Of a DNA stretch of 61,700 nt, positions 17,511 to 26,386 are shown piece after piece. Source of the stretch: Calditrichia bacterium. GTDB lineage: Bacteria; Calditrichota; Calditrichia; Calditrichales; J004. The stretch covers positions 1-61,700 of the forward strand of contig JACKAO010000011.1 of the NCBI GenBank assembly GCA_020635035.1, in the 5' to 3' direction. A program made the translations under genes and the position numbers. The notes under the pieces were generated by a model, which saw only the letters and a list, made by a program, of their open reading frames with translations, did no database searches and had not been told where the DNA came from. The stretch's first letter is position 1; every line of letters starts with the position of its first letter.

Positions 17511-19835
17511 TTAATTGCCTTCTGAAATGCCTGTAATTATCCAACCAGCTGAATTTTTCGTCAGACTGAATTGCCAGCTGTTTACCGGACTGTTTTGCGA
17601 ACCCGCAAAGGAGAGCTGAACATCCACACTCGCCTTAGCAGTTTGATCATCAAAATCAAGCATTTTAACAGAACGCGTAACATTTATCCCATCTACAGCT
17701 TTAAAATATTTTTGCCAGTCATTCTCCAGGTCTTTTGTAAAATTACCATGGTATTTCTTCATCTGGATAATACTTTCGTTTTGAATGCCATCCAGGTAAC
17801 CGTTTATAATAGTTGTGATGCTATTTTTGTTGGTTTCATATTGCTGCAGCGCCTGCTCAAAATCCTTCTGGGCTGTTTTGTAATTGTTTACGGCAATCGC
17901 AAAATTATTACTGCTGAAATTTCTGTTGCCCTGCTCTTCGGCCGATTCACCACTGGCAAATGCCGGCATTTTCTTCTGCTGCATATTCAATTTGTTTTTT
18001 GCCGTCAGCATATTTCTTTGTGATTGTTCAGCACTGTTTTTTTCTGCATTTGCCTTTTTACTTATTTCTTCAATGGCCCGGGCATAAAGTGCGCCTGCCT
18101 GGTTATAGGATGCTCCGGCCTCCGGATACAGTGCTGCATCAAACAGACTGTCTGCTGACTGTTCTTTGGTAAGGGCAGCACGATATATAGTTGTTGCCTG
18201 GTTTTTCGCATCCAACCTTTCAGCATTACTTTTTTGTTCATTCATTTGTGCTTTTGCCGATTCAGCATTGCTGACTATAGCAGGATCCATTTTGGGAGCT
18301 GCTGGTTTTGTTTCTTTGGGTTGCGGCGTTGCCTGTGCAACCGTTTTCTTTTTATTTTCTTCCGCCTTTTTTGATTCTTCGGAACTTGACCTTGTCTCAA
18401 CTGGTTTTTCTTTCTTTTCTTCAACCAATTTTTTTTGAGCATCATTCTCAATCGCAGGTATTGGATTCTCTTGCTTCTTATCCGGTTGAGCTATTTCTTC
18501 TTTAACCTGCTCTGCAGGCTTTTCAGCTATAGTTTTTCCCTTCTCTTCCCCGGAAGAAAATATGTACCAGCCAGCGGAGACAACCACCAAAAAAGTAAAA
18601 AAGGCATAAATAAACATTTTCCGGTTATTAGCGGGATCAGAATCTGAAGAGTTAAAAACCTGTTTTTCAATTGAAGAAGCCATGCCCAAAGAACTGACTT
18701 CCTTCATAACACGCCAGATAGCATGATCGCGTTTTATCCAGCGCCGGAATAAATCCATCTGAAATTTGTAGCCAACCTGGGACTTTCCCAGGTGTTGACT
18801 ATGGAAAAGCCCTTCAAGAGTCATATTGATAGATTTTACATCCAGGTCCAATCCGAATTTTCGCTTTTTTGATTCGCTGATAATTTGCTCGGCATTTATC
18901 CAGGCATTTGGTTCTTCAAGCAGCTCAGCCATCAGGGAAAGGACCAGCTTGCGATCATCCGACTGGCTGTTCCAGAAATAAATCATTTGCGGCAATGGAT
19001 TTTCCAGTATCTCGCTTACAATGATATCCAGATCTTCTTCCTGGATATTAGTCTGCTTCTTCTGGTTGACATAATCCACAATATTCTGACAGACAACCTG
19101 GGTATAAAAAGGCTGCCCCGAAGTAAGACGATAAATAATGTTTAATACTACAACATCAAATTCTATGTATTCTTTAACTGGCTCCTGGATTAGCCGAAGA
19201 GTGTCATCGCGTGATAAATAACTGACATTTCTGAAAAGTGACTTGGCAAACAGGATTTGCCACATTTTTGCTTTGCGTTCTTCCAGTTTTGTGGAACCGG
19301 TAAAAATAAAGGATATTAACTGTTCTCCTTCCAGTAAACCGGCGAGAAAAGGGATAAAATTCTCGTTTAAGCTGCCTTCATTAATTTTTGCTTCAATCAG
19401 CTCGTATTCATCGATCAGGAATAAAATGTGTTTACCCTTATTGCGCTTGTGTATCTCTTCCAGAAAAGCAGCAAATGCTTTGAATGAGCTATCCTGACTT
19501 TTAAAAAAGTCGTTAATGTCAATTTTTTGATTAATGTATTTCAGTGTTTCCTGTGCAAACTTCTCGAAGAATTCCCGTTCATTCTTCAGTCCGGCCATCG
19601 TCTGCATATCCACAAGAATTGGGACAAAATCATCACCCAGGCGCCCGCTCAGGATCTGAAATAGAATAGAAGTTTTACCGCTGCGCCGTTCACCGCATAA
19701 AACAATAATATAACTTTTATCACCGGCTTGCAGTTTTCGTTTAATAAAATCGAAGTCATCCTGACGGCCAAAGAACATTTCCGCAGTTTTGATAGGATTA
19801 CCAACAATATAGGGATTTGCTATAGGTTTAAACAT
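17511..19835 (-). CDS. Membrane-anchored AAA ATPase with long linker and C-terminal NTF2-like region
   Basis: Residues 1-390 form an Orc/STAND-like ATPase: NPYIVGNPIKTAEMFFGRQ, Walker A GERRSGKTS (48-56) and Walker B LFLIDEYE (D142/E143), then a winged-helix-like region. One membrane segment lies at about 407-428 (FIYAFFTFLVVVSAGWYIF). Beyond it comes a lysine/glutamate/proline-rich linker (about 430-530), a coiled-coil helical stretch rich in alanine, asparagine and glutamine (about 540-650), and a C-terminal domain (about 670-774) whose helix-plus-sheet end (ASVDVQLSFAGSQ, WQFSLTKNSAGWII) looks NTF2-like. The ATPase should be cytoplasmic and the tail periplasmic. It is the first gene of the operon and its start lacks a strong ribosome site. 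It resembles an inside-out signal transducer. Confidence 0.8.
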   Translation of the reverse strand: MFKPIANPYIVGNPIKTAEMFFGRQDDFDFIKRKLQAGDKSYIIVLCGERRSGKTSILFQILSGRLGDDFVPILVDMQTMAGLKNEREFFEKFAQETLKYINQKIDINDFFKSQDSSFKAFAAFLEEIHKRNKGKHILFLIDEYELIEAKINEGSLNENFIPFLAGLLEGEQLISFIFTGSTKLEERKAKMWQILFAKSLFRNVSYLSRDDTLRLIQEPVKEYIEFDVVVLNIIYRLTSGQPFYTQVVCQNIVDYVNQKKQTNIQEEDLDIIVSEILENPLPQMIYFWNSQSDDRKLVLSLMAELLEEPNAWINAEQIISESKKRKFGLDLDVKSINMTLEGLFHSQHLGKSQVGYKFQMDLFRRWIKRDHAIWRVMKEVSSLGMASSIEKQVFNSSDSDPANNRKMFIYAFFTFLVVVSAGWYIFSSGEEKGKTIAEKPAEQVKEEIAQPDKKQENPIPAIENDAQKKLVEEKKEKPVETRSSSEESKKAEENKKKTVAQATPQPKETKPAAPKMDPAIVSNAESAKAQMNEQKSNAERLDAKNQATTIYRAALTKEQSADSLFDAALYPEAGASYNQAGALYARAIEEISKKANAEKNSAEQSQRNMLTAKNKLNMQQKKMPAFASGESAEEQGNRNFSSNNFAIAVNNYKTAQKDFEQALQQYETNKNSITTIINGYLDGIQNESIIQMKKYHGNFTKDLENDWQKYFKAVDGINVTRSVKMLDFDDQTAKASVDVQLSFAGSQNSPVNSWQFSLTKNSAGWIITGISEGN

Positions 19836-19879
19836 AATCGCACTTAGTAACCGTAATGATTTTTGTTGAAAGAAAGAGA

Positions 19880-19904
19880 GTTAACTGGTAAAAAATTTGT
19901 TAAC
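19880..19904. promoter_or_regulatory. Paired GTTAAC palindromes, possible operator
   Basis: Two perfect GTTAAC hexamers lie at 19880-19885 and 19899-19904, centres 19 bp apart. They sit in the divergent region between the AAA operon and the symporter gene, about 50 bp upstream of a -10-like element. Either gene could be controlled from here. Confidence 0.3.
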
Positions 19905-19948
19905 GGAATAAAAAGCAAAATAATCCATTATTTATGGGACTTAAAACT

Positions 19949-19957
19949 TGTTATACT
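19949..19957 (+). promoter_or_regulatory. Candidate extended -10 promoter for the symporter gene
   Basis: TGTTATACT matches an extended -10 (TG-N-TATACT). No good -35 is seen at the usual distance. A start near 19964 would give a leader of about 120 nt. Confidence 0.35.
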
Positions 19958-20082
19958 TTTTAAAAATTCCAATGAGTCCCCCGCATCCTACAAATATTTC
20001 TTTGAGCTGATCCTGTTTAAAAATTATATTGTTACCATTCTTCGTTTTTCTGCAACTCCAAACACAACAAATAGGCTTTCTT

Positions 20083-21378
20083 ATGAAATTAAAATTACAT
20101 TGGCAGATAATTATTGGTATGGTTGCCGGCCTTATTTACGGAATTATTGCAGCCTATGCCGGATGGGGTTCCTTTACTTCAGCATGGATTGCACCTTTCG
20201 GTGAAATTTTTATAAACCTTCTTAAGCTGATCGCCGTCCCGCTGGTATTGGGTTCACTTGTGGCAGGCGTGGCTTCCCTTTCAGATGTGCGAAAACTTTC
20301 ACGGATCGGCGGAAAAACCATTACCATCTATATCATAACAACCGTCATATCAGTTACCATTGGACTGCTGGTTGTAAACATTATGAAACCTGGAAAAAGT
20401 GTACCGCAGGAAATGCGTGAAAAGCTGCAGGCAACCTACCAATCAGAAGTCGAATCAAAAGAAGACAGTGCTAAAAAAGTTCGCGAACGCGGACCGTTGC
20501 AGCCATTAGTGGAAATGGTACCTGACAACATTTTTAATGCCGCATCCGGTAACCGCAATATGCTGCAGGTTGTTTTCTTTGCAATATTTCTCGGAATAGG
20601 TATCATCAAGGTCAATAATGATAAAAGTGCTGCTTTGCTGAACATCTTTGAAGGCTTAAACGATGTGGTGATTAAACTGGTTGACATGATCATGCTGATG
20701 GCGCCCATCGGGGTTTTTGGCCTTATCGCAGATACCATAAATGTAATTGCCCGTGATAATATTCAGCAGGTGGTTGAACTGCTCAGTGCTTTAGGATATT
20801 ACGCGATTGTAGTTTTATTAGGACTCATTCTTCAAACCACCCTGGTCTACCCAACCATCCTGCGTCTGTTTACCAAAATGAAATTGATTGATTTCATAAA
20901 AGGAATCGCCCCGGCACAGCTTCTGGCTTTTTCAACCAGTTCCAGTGGAGCGACTCTGCCTGTAACCATGGAACGTTGTGAAAATAATCTGGGTGTGTCT
21001 GAAGAAGTATCTTCTTTTGTACTGCCGCTGGGAGCGACTATAAATATGGATGGAACCGCATTGTACCAGGCAGTTGCTGCAGTGTTTATTGCCCAGGCAT
21101 TGGGCTTGGGGCTCGATCTTGGCGCACAGATAACCATCGTACTTACAGCTGTCCTTGCATCGATCGGCACAGCCGCCGTTCCAGGGGCAGGTATTATTAT
21201 GCTGGTCATTATCCTGGAAGCCATAAGTGTTCCCAGTGCTGGCATTGCGCTAATTTTGGGGATTGACCGTATACTTGATATGTGCCGTACCGTTACAAAC
21301 ATCACAGGGGACGCAACCGTGGCAATAACTGTTGCATCTTCAGAGAACCAGTTGGGACCTGTTAATTTTGATGATTAA
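20083..21378 (+). CDS. Dicarboxylate/amino acid:cation symporter (Glt/DctA family)
   Basis: The 431-residue inner-membrane protein has the family's serine-rich hairpin motif TSSSGATLP (about 285), the substrate-site motif NMDGTAL (about 321) and a conserved ERCENNLGVSEEVSSF stretch. It should take up glutamate, aspartate or C4-dicarboxylates with sodium or protons. ATG at 20083 is preferred because it begins the typical MKLKLHWQIIIGM membrane segment and a TAGG lies 7 nt upstream. A TTG at 20029 would add 18 residues that match no family feature. It stands alone and converges on a sorting-domain protein gene. Confidence 0.93.
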   Translation: MKLKLHWQIIIGMVAGLIYGIIAAYAGWGSFTSAWIAPFGEIFINLLKLIAVPLVLGSLVAGVASLSDVRKLSRIGGKTITIYIITTVISVTIGLLVVNIMKPGKSVPQEMREKLQATYQSEVESKEDSAKKVRERGPLQPLVEMVPDNIFNAASGNRNMLQVVFFAIFLGIGIIKVNNDKSAALLNIFEGLNDVVIKLVDMIMLMAPIGVFGLIADTINVIARDNIQQVVELLSALGYYAIVVLLGLILQTTLVYPTILRLFTKMKLIDFIKGIAPAQLLAFSTSSSGATLPVTMERCENNLGVSEEVSSFVLPLGATINMDGTALYQAVAAVFIAQALGLGLDLGAQITIVLTAVLASIGTAAVPGAGIIMLVIILEAISVPSAGIALILGIDRILDMCRTVTNITGDATVAITVASSENQLGPVNFDD

Positions 21379-21413
21379 GGATTTGCAGAAATGGTGATTA
21401 TCACTCTTCAAAG

Positions 21414-22343
21414 TTACTTAATTAACTGTATTTTGCCTGAATATGAGTGCTCCGAAGTAAATATTGTATAGATATAAAAACCGCTGGCGACAAGTTGATT
21501 AAAATTATTCTTGCAATCCCAACTAATTCTATGTTCACCTGCTGAAAACATTTTATTTGCCACAAGGTTACGAATCATCTGTCCCCGATTATCAAATATT
21601 GAAATTGACAACAAATCAGGTTTAAATAACAGGAAACGGATATAGGTTTGAGAATTAAATGGATTGGGATAACTCGGTTCAAGTACAAATTTATTTGGGA
21701 CTTTTCTGCTATCCTTTTCTGGATCAATTGCCGCAAGAACCCCATAAAATTTACCATTAATTTTCGCTCCCAAAAGAGTCATGAAATCACCAAGCTCACC
21801 AAATCTTTGAATTGACCCTATTCCTTTTGCTAAAATATCACTATAATGGAATAAACCAAGTTCAGCATTTGCTGTGTCTTCAACGGCATAATAAGCAATT
21901 TCTAATATTTCTGTTACTTTGTTAAAAACAGTATCAGGATATATATCCCAAACATAAAAATAGTCAAATCCTCCACCTAAGTCTCTAACAACGTGTTTCT
22001 CTCCTATATTCACATTAAACTTATAGGTACGATCCCGGATGAGCGCATATGAATATTTCGAAGAAAAAATATTATGATTTGTGTCTGCTATACAATAATT
22101 CTGTTGATAGCCAATAATATAGTCTAAATCAGGAGTGCCGATAAATTTAAATTCTCTTTGGAAGTATGTAGAATCTTTAGTCACAGAATCAATTTTAACA
22201 GTTATTCTTACAGTATTAGCAGCATCAGGCTCCCAATGATAATATTCCCACATATCACCATCATTGTGGGGAAAATAATTCAAGTTATCCTGGGCAGCAA
22301 TAGTGGCAAAACACAAAAGAATTAGACTTATAGCTTTTACCAT
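21414..22343 (-). CDS. Secreted protein with T9SS-type sorting domain
   Basis: The 309-residue protein has a signal peptide (about 1-17, ending TIAAQ). A beta-rich domain opens with FPHNDGDMWEYYHW, followed by a C-terminal sorting domain from about residue 222: LEPSYPNPFN, SIFDNRGQMIRNL, a glycine/tryptophan turn, SGFYIYTI and a short basic end. The central domain is unrecognised; the W-E-Y opening is common to uncharacterised exported proteins of this bacterial group. It is predicted to be exported and then surface-bound or released through type IX secretion, whose machinery is not encoded in this window. It has no operon partner. Confidence 0.8.
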   Translation of the reverse strand: MVKAISLILLCFATIAAQDNLNYFPHNDGDMWEYYHWEPDAANTVRITVKIDSVTKDSTYFQREFKFIGTPDLDYIIGYQQNYCIADTNHNIFSSKYSYALIRDRTYKFNVNIGEKHVVRDLGGGFDYFYVWDIYPDTVFNKVTEILEIAYYAVEDTANAELGLFHYSDILAKGIGSIQRFGELGDFMTLLGAKINGKFYGVLAAIDPEKDSRKVPNKFVLEPSYPNPFNSQTYIRFLLFKPDLLSISIFDNRGQMIRNLVANKMFSAGEHRISWDCKNNFNQLVASGFYIYTIFTSEHSYSGKIQLIK

Positions 22344-22741
22344 AATAATTTTCTCATTATGCAGTGTCTGTAAAATTACTTATGTTAATAAAATCTTAGG
22401 CATTTATTTAATGAAAATGTGATTAATAAAAAAATCAATAACCTTTTCATTGAAGCTATCTTTAAATTTATTGTTTCTAACATTGACCTTATTCGTTGCA
22501 ATACCGGATTGTTTAATTCAAAGCACATCTAAGATACTGAACAAAAATCAACTTATCAAACCTGTAAACTCAGGTTATCCTTTCAGTATTAACTGCCTAT
22601 AAATAACCTGTATTTCAATAATCATATAAACAGATTTTCTTTAAAAAATTATCCCTTTTTTAGCACATCTTTTGTTTCTTTTCTGTAAATTAGGGCGATA
22701 GTATTATATACTATAAGTCTAATAAAAAAACGGTACATCTC
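22344..22741. other. Non-coding divergent region upstream of ackA
   Basis: These 398 bp lie between two divergent start codons. The DNA is strongly AT-rich, and I see no tRNA, small gene or known riboswitch. It contains a 6-bp-arm palindrome at 22698-22714 close to ackA. On the minus strand, TGCATAAT near 22360 resembles an extended -10 for the sorting-domain gene, without a matching -35. Confidence 0.4.
22698..22714. promoter_or_regulatory. Palindrome upstream of ackA
   Basis: ATAGTA at 22698-22703 and TACTAT at 22709-22714 form a perfect inverted repeat with a 5-nt spacer, 27 bp before the ackA start codon. It could be an operator overlapping the promoter. It is too AT-rich to act as a terminator. 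Confidence 0.35.
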
Positions 22742-23992
22742 ATGAACATTTTAGTTTTAAACTGCGGTTCATCATCTGTTAAATTTCAGATTATCGAAAC
22801 AGATCTGGACCACATCGAAAAAAATACAGACAGGCGTCTGGCCCGCGGCATTATCGAACGTATTGGCAGTCATTCGCTCATAACCTTCCAGGCTGAAGGC
22901 AAGCCAAAAACACTGATGGATGCTCCCATCCGTAACCACCGTGAAGCCATCGGTATGATCCTGCGCTGGATTATCGCCCCGGATTCCAATATTGACCAGA
23001 TTCGCTCCTACGATGACATCCATGCCATCGGGCATCGCATCGTTCACGGCGGTGAAAAGTTCAGTAAGTCCGTAAAGATCAACGAAGAAGTGATTTCCGG
23101 AATCGAAGACTGTATTGAACTTGCCCCGTTGCACAACCCGGCAAACATTAAAGGTATTCGCGCCAGTACTGAATTATTGGGTGATAAAATTCCACAGGTT
23201 GCTGTTTTTGACACAGCGTTTCACTCCACCATGCCACAGGAAGCCTATCTATACGGATTACCCTACCAGGTTTACCGGCGTTATAAAATTCGTCGTTATG
23301 GTTTCCACGGTACGTCCCATCGCTACATCGCTTTTAAATATCGCCAGGAAAACAATCTTGGACGTGAACAGGTTAATATTATTTCACTGCATCTTGGTAA
23401 TGGTGCTTCGGCTTGTGCTATCCTTAATGGCGAATCGATTGACACATCGATGGGTTTTACACCCTTACAGGGTCTGTTAATGGGAACCCGCGCCGGTGAC
23501 CTTGATCCTTCAATTCTTGAATTTCTTTACCATAAAGAAGGCCTTACCTTCTCTGAGCTTGACACAATGATGAACAAACGTTCCGGCTTACTGGGTATTT
23601 CCGGGTTAACACATGATATGCGTGAACTGCTGGAAGAAGAAGCTGAAAACCAGGATCGCCGTGCCAAACTGGCTATTGATATGTTTTGCATGCGGGTCCG
23701 TAAATATATCGGTTCCTATTTTGTTGAAATGGATGGGAAAGTCGATGCAGTGGTTTTTACTGGCGGTATCGGCGAAAACGCAGCACCTGTCCGTGAACGT
23801 ATCTGCAAAGGCTTAGGGTCGATTGGTGTTAAACTTGACAAGAAGAAAAACAGTGCTTTATTTGGCGGTAAAAGTGGATTAATCAGTACAGAAAATTCAC
23901 AGGTTAAAGCTTATGTGTATCCTACAAACGAAGAATTACTTATTGCCCGTGATACTTGCCGTGTAGTTAAAGATGCACCACGTCGCTGGTAA
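22742..23992 (+). CDS. ackA: Acetate kinase
   Basis: The 416-residue cytoplasmic enzyme interconverts acetate plus ATP with acetyl phosphate plus ADP. Family motifs are complete: NCGSSSVKF at residues 7-15, HRIVHGG with arginine 99, FDTAFH with aspartate 157, GFHGTSH with histidine 189, HLGNGAS (217-223), GTRAGDLDP with arginine 250 and the terminal TNEELLIARDT. Those residues correspond to the active-site arginines, aspartate and histidine known from the Methanosarcina enzyme. No phosphotransacetylase gene is adjacent. A strong terminator follows at 24000-24037, so the gene is a single transcription unit. The Shine-Dalgarno is weak. Confidence 0.97.
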   Translation: MNILVLNCGSSSVKFQIIETDLDHIEKNTDRRLARGIIERIGSHSLITFQAEGKPKTLMDAPIRNHREAIGMILRWIIAPDSNIDQIRSYDDIHAIGHRIVHGGEKFSKSVKINEEVISGIEDCIELAPLHNPANIKGIRASTELLGDKIPQVAVFDTAFHSTMPQEAYLYGLPYQVYRRYKIRRYGFHGTSHRYIAFKYRQENNLGREQVNIISLHLGNGASACAILNGESIDTSMGFTPLQGLLMGTRAGDLDPSILEFLYHKEGLTFSELDTMMNKRSGLLGISGLTHDMRELLEEEAENQDRRAKLAIDMFCMRVRKYIGSYFVEMDGKVDAVVFTGGIGENAAPVRERICKGLGSIGVKLDKKKNSALFGGKSGLISTENSQVKAYVYPTNEELLIARDTCRVVKDAPRRW

Positions 23993-23999
23993 TTTTTAT

Positions 24000-24037
24000 A
24001 ACTGTCATCCCCGGTTATTTTTATCGGGGAGACAGTT
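24000..24037 (+). terminator. Terminator of ackA
   Basis: AACTGTC (24000-24006) and TCCCCG (24008-24013) pair with CGGGGA (24025-24030) and GACAGTT (24031-24037), with one bulged base and an 11-nt loop. TTTATT follows. The hairpin begins 8 bp after the ackA stop codon. Confidence 0.8.
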
Positions 24038-24060
24038 TTATTAGCTCTATTATATACAGA

Positions 24061-24924
24061 TTATTCAAAAACTATCGTACGACTTTTATTAACCAGGATG
24101 CGTTTTTCCAGGTGTGCTTTTAAAGCCCTGGCCAGCACAACCCGCTCCAGATCACGGCCCTTTCTTACCATATCCTGCACGCTGTCTTTATGTGAAACCC
24201 TTATTACATCCTGCTCAATGATCGGTCCTTCATCCAGGTCGGCTGTAACGTAATGGCTTGTTGCCCCGATAATTTTGACTCCGCGCTGGTAGGCTTGTTT
24301 GTATGGATTCCCACCAATAAACGCCGGTAAAAAAGAATGATGAATATTTATAATCTGATTAGGATAATGTTTTACAAAGTTATCTGAAAGAATCTGCATA
24401 TAGCGCGCAAGTACAATAGTATCGATCTTGTTTTCACGAAGTAAATCAAGCTCTTTTTGTTCCTGTGCTGCTTTTGTTTCTTTTGTTACAGGCACCACAT
24501 TAAACGGTACTTTATAAAAATCAGCCAATGGCTTTAAATCCGGATGATTAGAGACAATCATGCTTATATCACAATAGAGTTCACCTGCCTTATGCCGCCA
24601 GAGAATATCCTGAAGGCAATGGTCGTATTTTGAGACAAAGATAGCAAGCCTGGGCTTTTCATCAAAAAACGTAACCTGCCATTGTGCTTTAAATTCTTTT
24701 GCCAGCGGACGGATTGCATCTTCAAGATCAGCACCGGAAATTGTGAAATTCTGCATATCCCATGTCACACGGATTGTAAACATATTCTCATCATCTGAAA
24801 CATGTTCATCCAGGTCTGTGATATTACCGCCACGCTCAAAAATAAAATGTGTAATTCGTGATACCAATCCGGCCCGGTCAGGACAACTGAGTAAAAGTAC
24901 TGCGCTATCTGAAGATGTATTCAT
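24061..24924 (-). CDS. purU: Formyltetrahydrofolate deformylase
   Basis: The 287-residue cytoplasmic enzyme hydrolyses 10-formyltetrahydrofolate to tetrahydrofolate and formate. The N-terminal ACT domain (about 8-85: LLSCPDRAGLVSRI, then GGNITDLDEHV) is the regulatory part that senses one-carbon or glycine/methionine status in known enzymes. The catalytic formyltransferase-fold domain has INIHHSFLPAF (about 195, catalytic histidine) and HYVTADLDEGPIIEQD (about 228, catalytic aspartate). The length matches the family. AGGA lies before the ATG. It is downstream of rocD but separated from it by a probable terminator, so it is likely a separate unit. Confidence 0.95.
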   Translation of the reverse strand: MNTSSDSAVLLLSCPDRAGLVSRITHFIFERGGNITDLDEHVSDDENMFTIRVTWDMQNFTISGADLEDAIRPLAKEFKAQWQVTFFDEKPRLAIFVSKYDHCLQDILWRHKAGELYCDISMIVSNHPDLKPLADFYKVPFNVVPVTKETKAAQEQKELDLLRENKIDTIVLARYMQILSDNFVKHYPNQIINIHHSFLPAFIGGNPYKQAYQRGVKIIGATSHYVTADLDEGPIIEQDVIRVSHKDSVQDMVRKGRDLERVVLARALKAHLEKRILVNKSRTIVFE

Positions 24925-25068
24925 CTGAAATCCTATATAAAATCTAAAATATCGTACAACCTGTTTCCAAAAAAAGCCGAATATAAATGCTTCCTTTCAA
25001 AACGTTTTTCATTCATATCACAAATCGTCATAAAATAATTATTTAATAAATAATCGATACAAAATAAT

Positions 25069-25107
25069 AAACGGGCTCATCTAAGTTAAACCTAAAAGAA
25101 CCCGTTT
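25069..25107 (-). terminator. Probable terminator of rocD
   Basis: AAACGGGCTC (25069-25078) pairs with GAACCCGTTT (25098-25107) with one mismatch and a 19-nt loop. On the minus strand it comes 23 nt after the rocD stop codon and is followed by ATTATTTTG. Confidence 0.6.
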
Positions 25108-25130
25108 AAATTAATTTTGAAAAAAAGCTG

Positions 25131-26363
25131 CTATGCTTCCAGGATCATTTTAACCTTATCGAAAGCCCAATCAATTTCTTCCTTACTAATGACCAACGGC
25201 GGTGCAAGACGAATGACATTTTCATGGGTTTCTTTGCACAATAGTCCTTCTTTTTTAAGAGCTTCACAGAATGGACGGGCTTTTTCGGTTAATTCAATGC
25301 CAATAAATAACCCACGGCCGCGAATTTCTTTAATTCTCTTATTATCTATAGTCTTTAATTTATCCATCAGGTAGGCACCAAGTTCTGCTGAGCGTCCCGG
25401 CAGGTTTTCATCAACAATAACGTTTAACGCTTCCCGGGCTACGGCGCAAGCTAACGGATTTCCACCAAAAGTGCTGCCATGATCACCTGGCTTAAAAACA
25501 CCCAATACGTCTCTGCGTCCAAGCACTGCCGATACAGGATAGAATCCGCCGGACAATGCTTTTCCTATAATTATTAAATCCGGCATTTGCACATCTTCAT
25601 GCTGATATGCGAATAATTTCCCGGTACGTCCTAAACCTGTTTGTATTTCATCATCAATAAACAGGATATTTTTCTCTTTACAAATTTTTTGCGCTTCGCT
25701 GAAAAAACCGTCTTTTGCCATTAAAATACCGCCTTCTCCCTGAATTGGTTCAAAAAGAAAAGCTACTGTATTCTGATTTACAGCATTACGAAAAGCATCA
25801 ATATCACCATATGGAATTACAACAAATCCAGGTGTAAACGGGCCAAAGCCGCTTTTATATTGTTCTTCTGTGGAAAAACCAACAATTGTTGTTGTACGGC
25901 CGTGGAAATTATTGGCACAGATAATTATTTCCGCTTTGTCTTTTTCTACTTCTTTAACCGTGTATCCCCATTTGCGCGCAGCTTTAATCGCTGTCTCAAC
26001 AGCTTCTGCTCCGGAATTCATTGGCAGAACCATTTCAGCCTGAGTCAATTCACATATTTGTTTGTATAATAAACCCAGTTGACTGTTACGAAATGCTCTT
26101 GACGTAAGTGTTACTTTTGCAGCCTGTTCTGTCATAGCTTTAAGTATACGAGGATGACAATGCCCCTGATTTACTGCAGAATATGCGCTCAGGCAATCCA
26201 TATATTTTCTGCCTTCAACATCGTGGACCCACACACCACTTGCTTTATCTATTACAATATCAAGCGGATGATAATTATGTGCCCCGTATTTATCTTCAAT
26301 TGCGATATAATCAGCGGAAGTCATTTCTTCGATTTGAGCAACAGATTCCAATACTTCACTCAT
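25131..26363 (-). CDS. rocD: Ornithine aminotransferase
   Basis: The 410-residue PLP enzyme belongs to class III aminotransferases. Key features are EKYG-like EDKYGAHNYHPLDIV near the start, SGAEAVETAIK (PLP phosphate site), FLFEPIQGEGG, LFIDDEIQTGLGRTG, and IIGKALSGGFYPVSA with lysine 268 as the PLP-binding residue. The opening sequence and the Y-S-A-V-N-Q-GH-HP box fit ornithine delta-aminotransferase better than acetylornithine aminotransferase. It converts ornithine and 2-oxoglutarate to glutamate semialdehyde and glutamate, linking arginine and proline metabolism. AGGAG lies 5 nt before the ATG. It follows the SDR gene by 23 bp and is probably cotranscribed with it. Confidence 0.92.
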   Translation of the reverse strand: MSEVLESVAQIEEMTSADYIAIEDKYGAHNYHPLDIVIDKASGVWVHDVEGRKYMDCLSAYSAVNQGHCHPRILKAMTEQAAKVTLTSRAFRNSQLGLLYKQICELTQAEMVLPMNSGAEAVETAIKAARKWGYTVKEVEKDKAEIIICANNFHGRTTTIVGFSTEEQYKSGFGPFTPGFVVIPYGDIDAFRNAVNQNTVAFLFEPIQGEGGILMAKDGFFSEAQKICKEKNILFIDDEIQTGLGRTGKLFAYQHEDVQMPDLIIIGKALSGGFYPVSAVLGRRDVLGVFKPGDHGSTFGGNPLACAVAREALNVIVDENLPGRSAELGAYLMDKLKTIDNKRIKEIRGRGLFIGIELTEKARPFCEALKKEGLLCKETHENVIRLAPPLVISKEEIDWAFDKVKMILEA

Positions 26364-26386
26364 CTCAACTCCTGTTTTTAAAATTT

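Noticed and set aside
20029..20082. Upstream TTG start for the symporter
   Set aside because: The added residues are not typical of the family, and the first predicted membrane segment begins properly after the ATG at 20083.
21394..21404. GTGATTATCAC palindrome between convergent genes as a terminator
   Set aside because: The stem is only 5 bp and AT-rich, with no U-tract on either strand. It may be chance.
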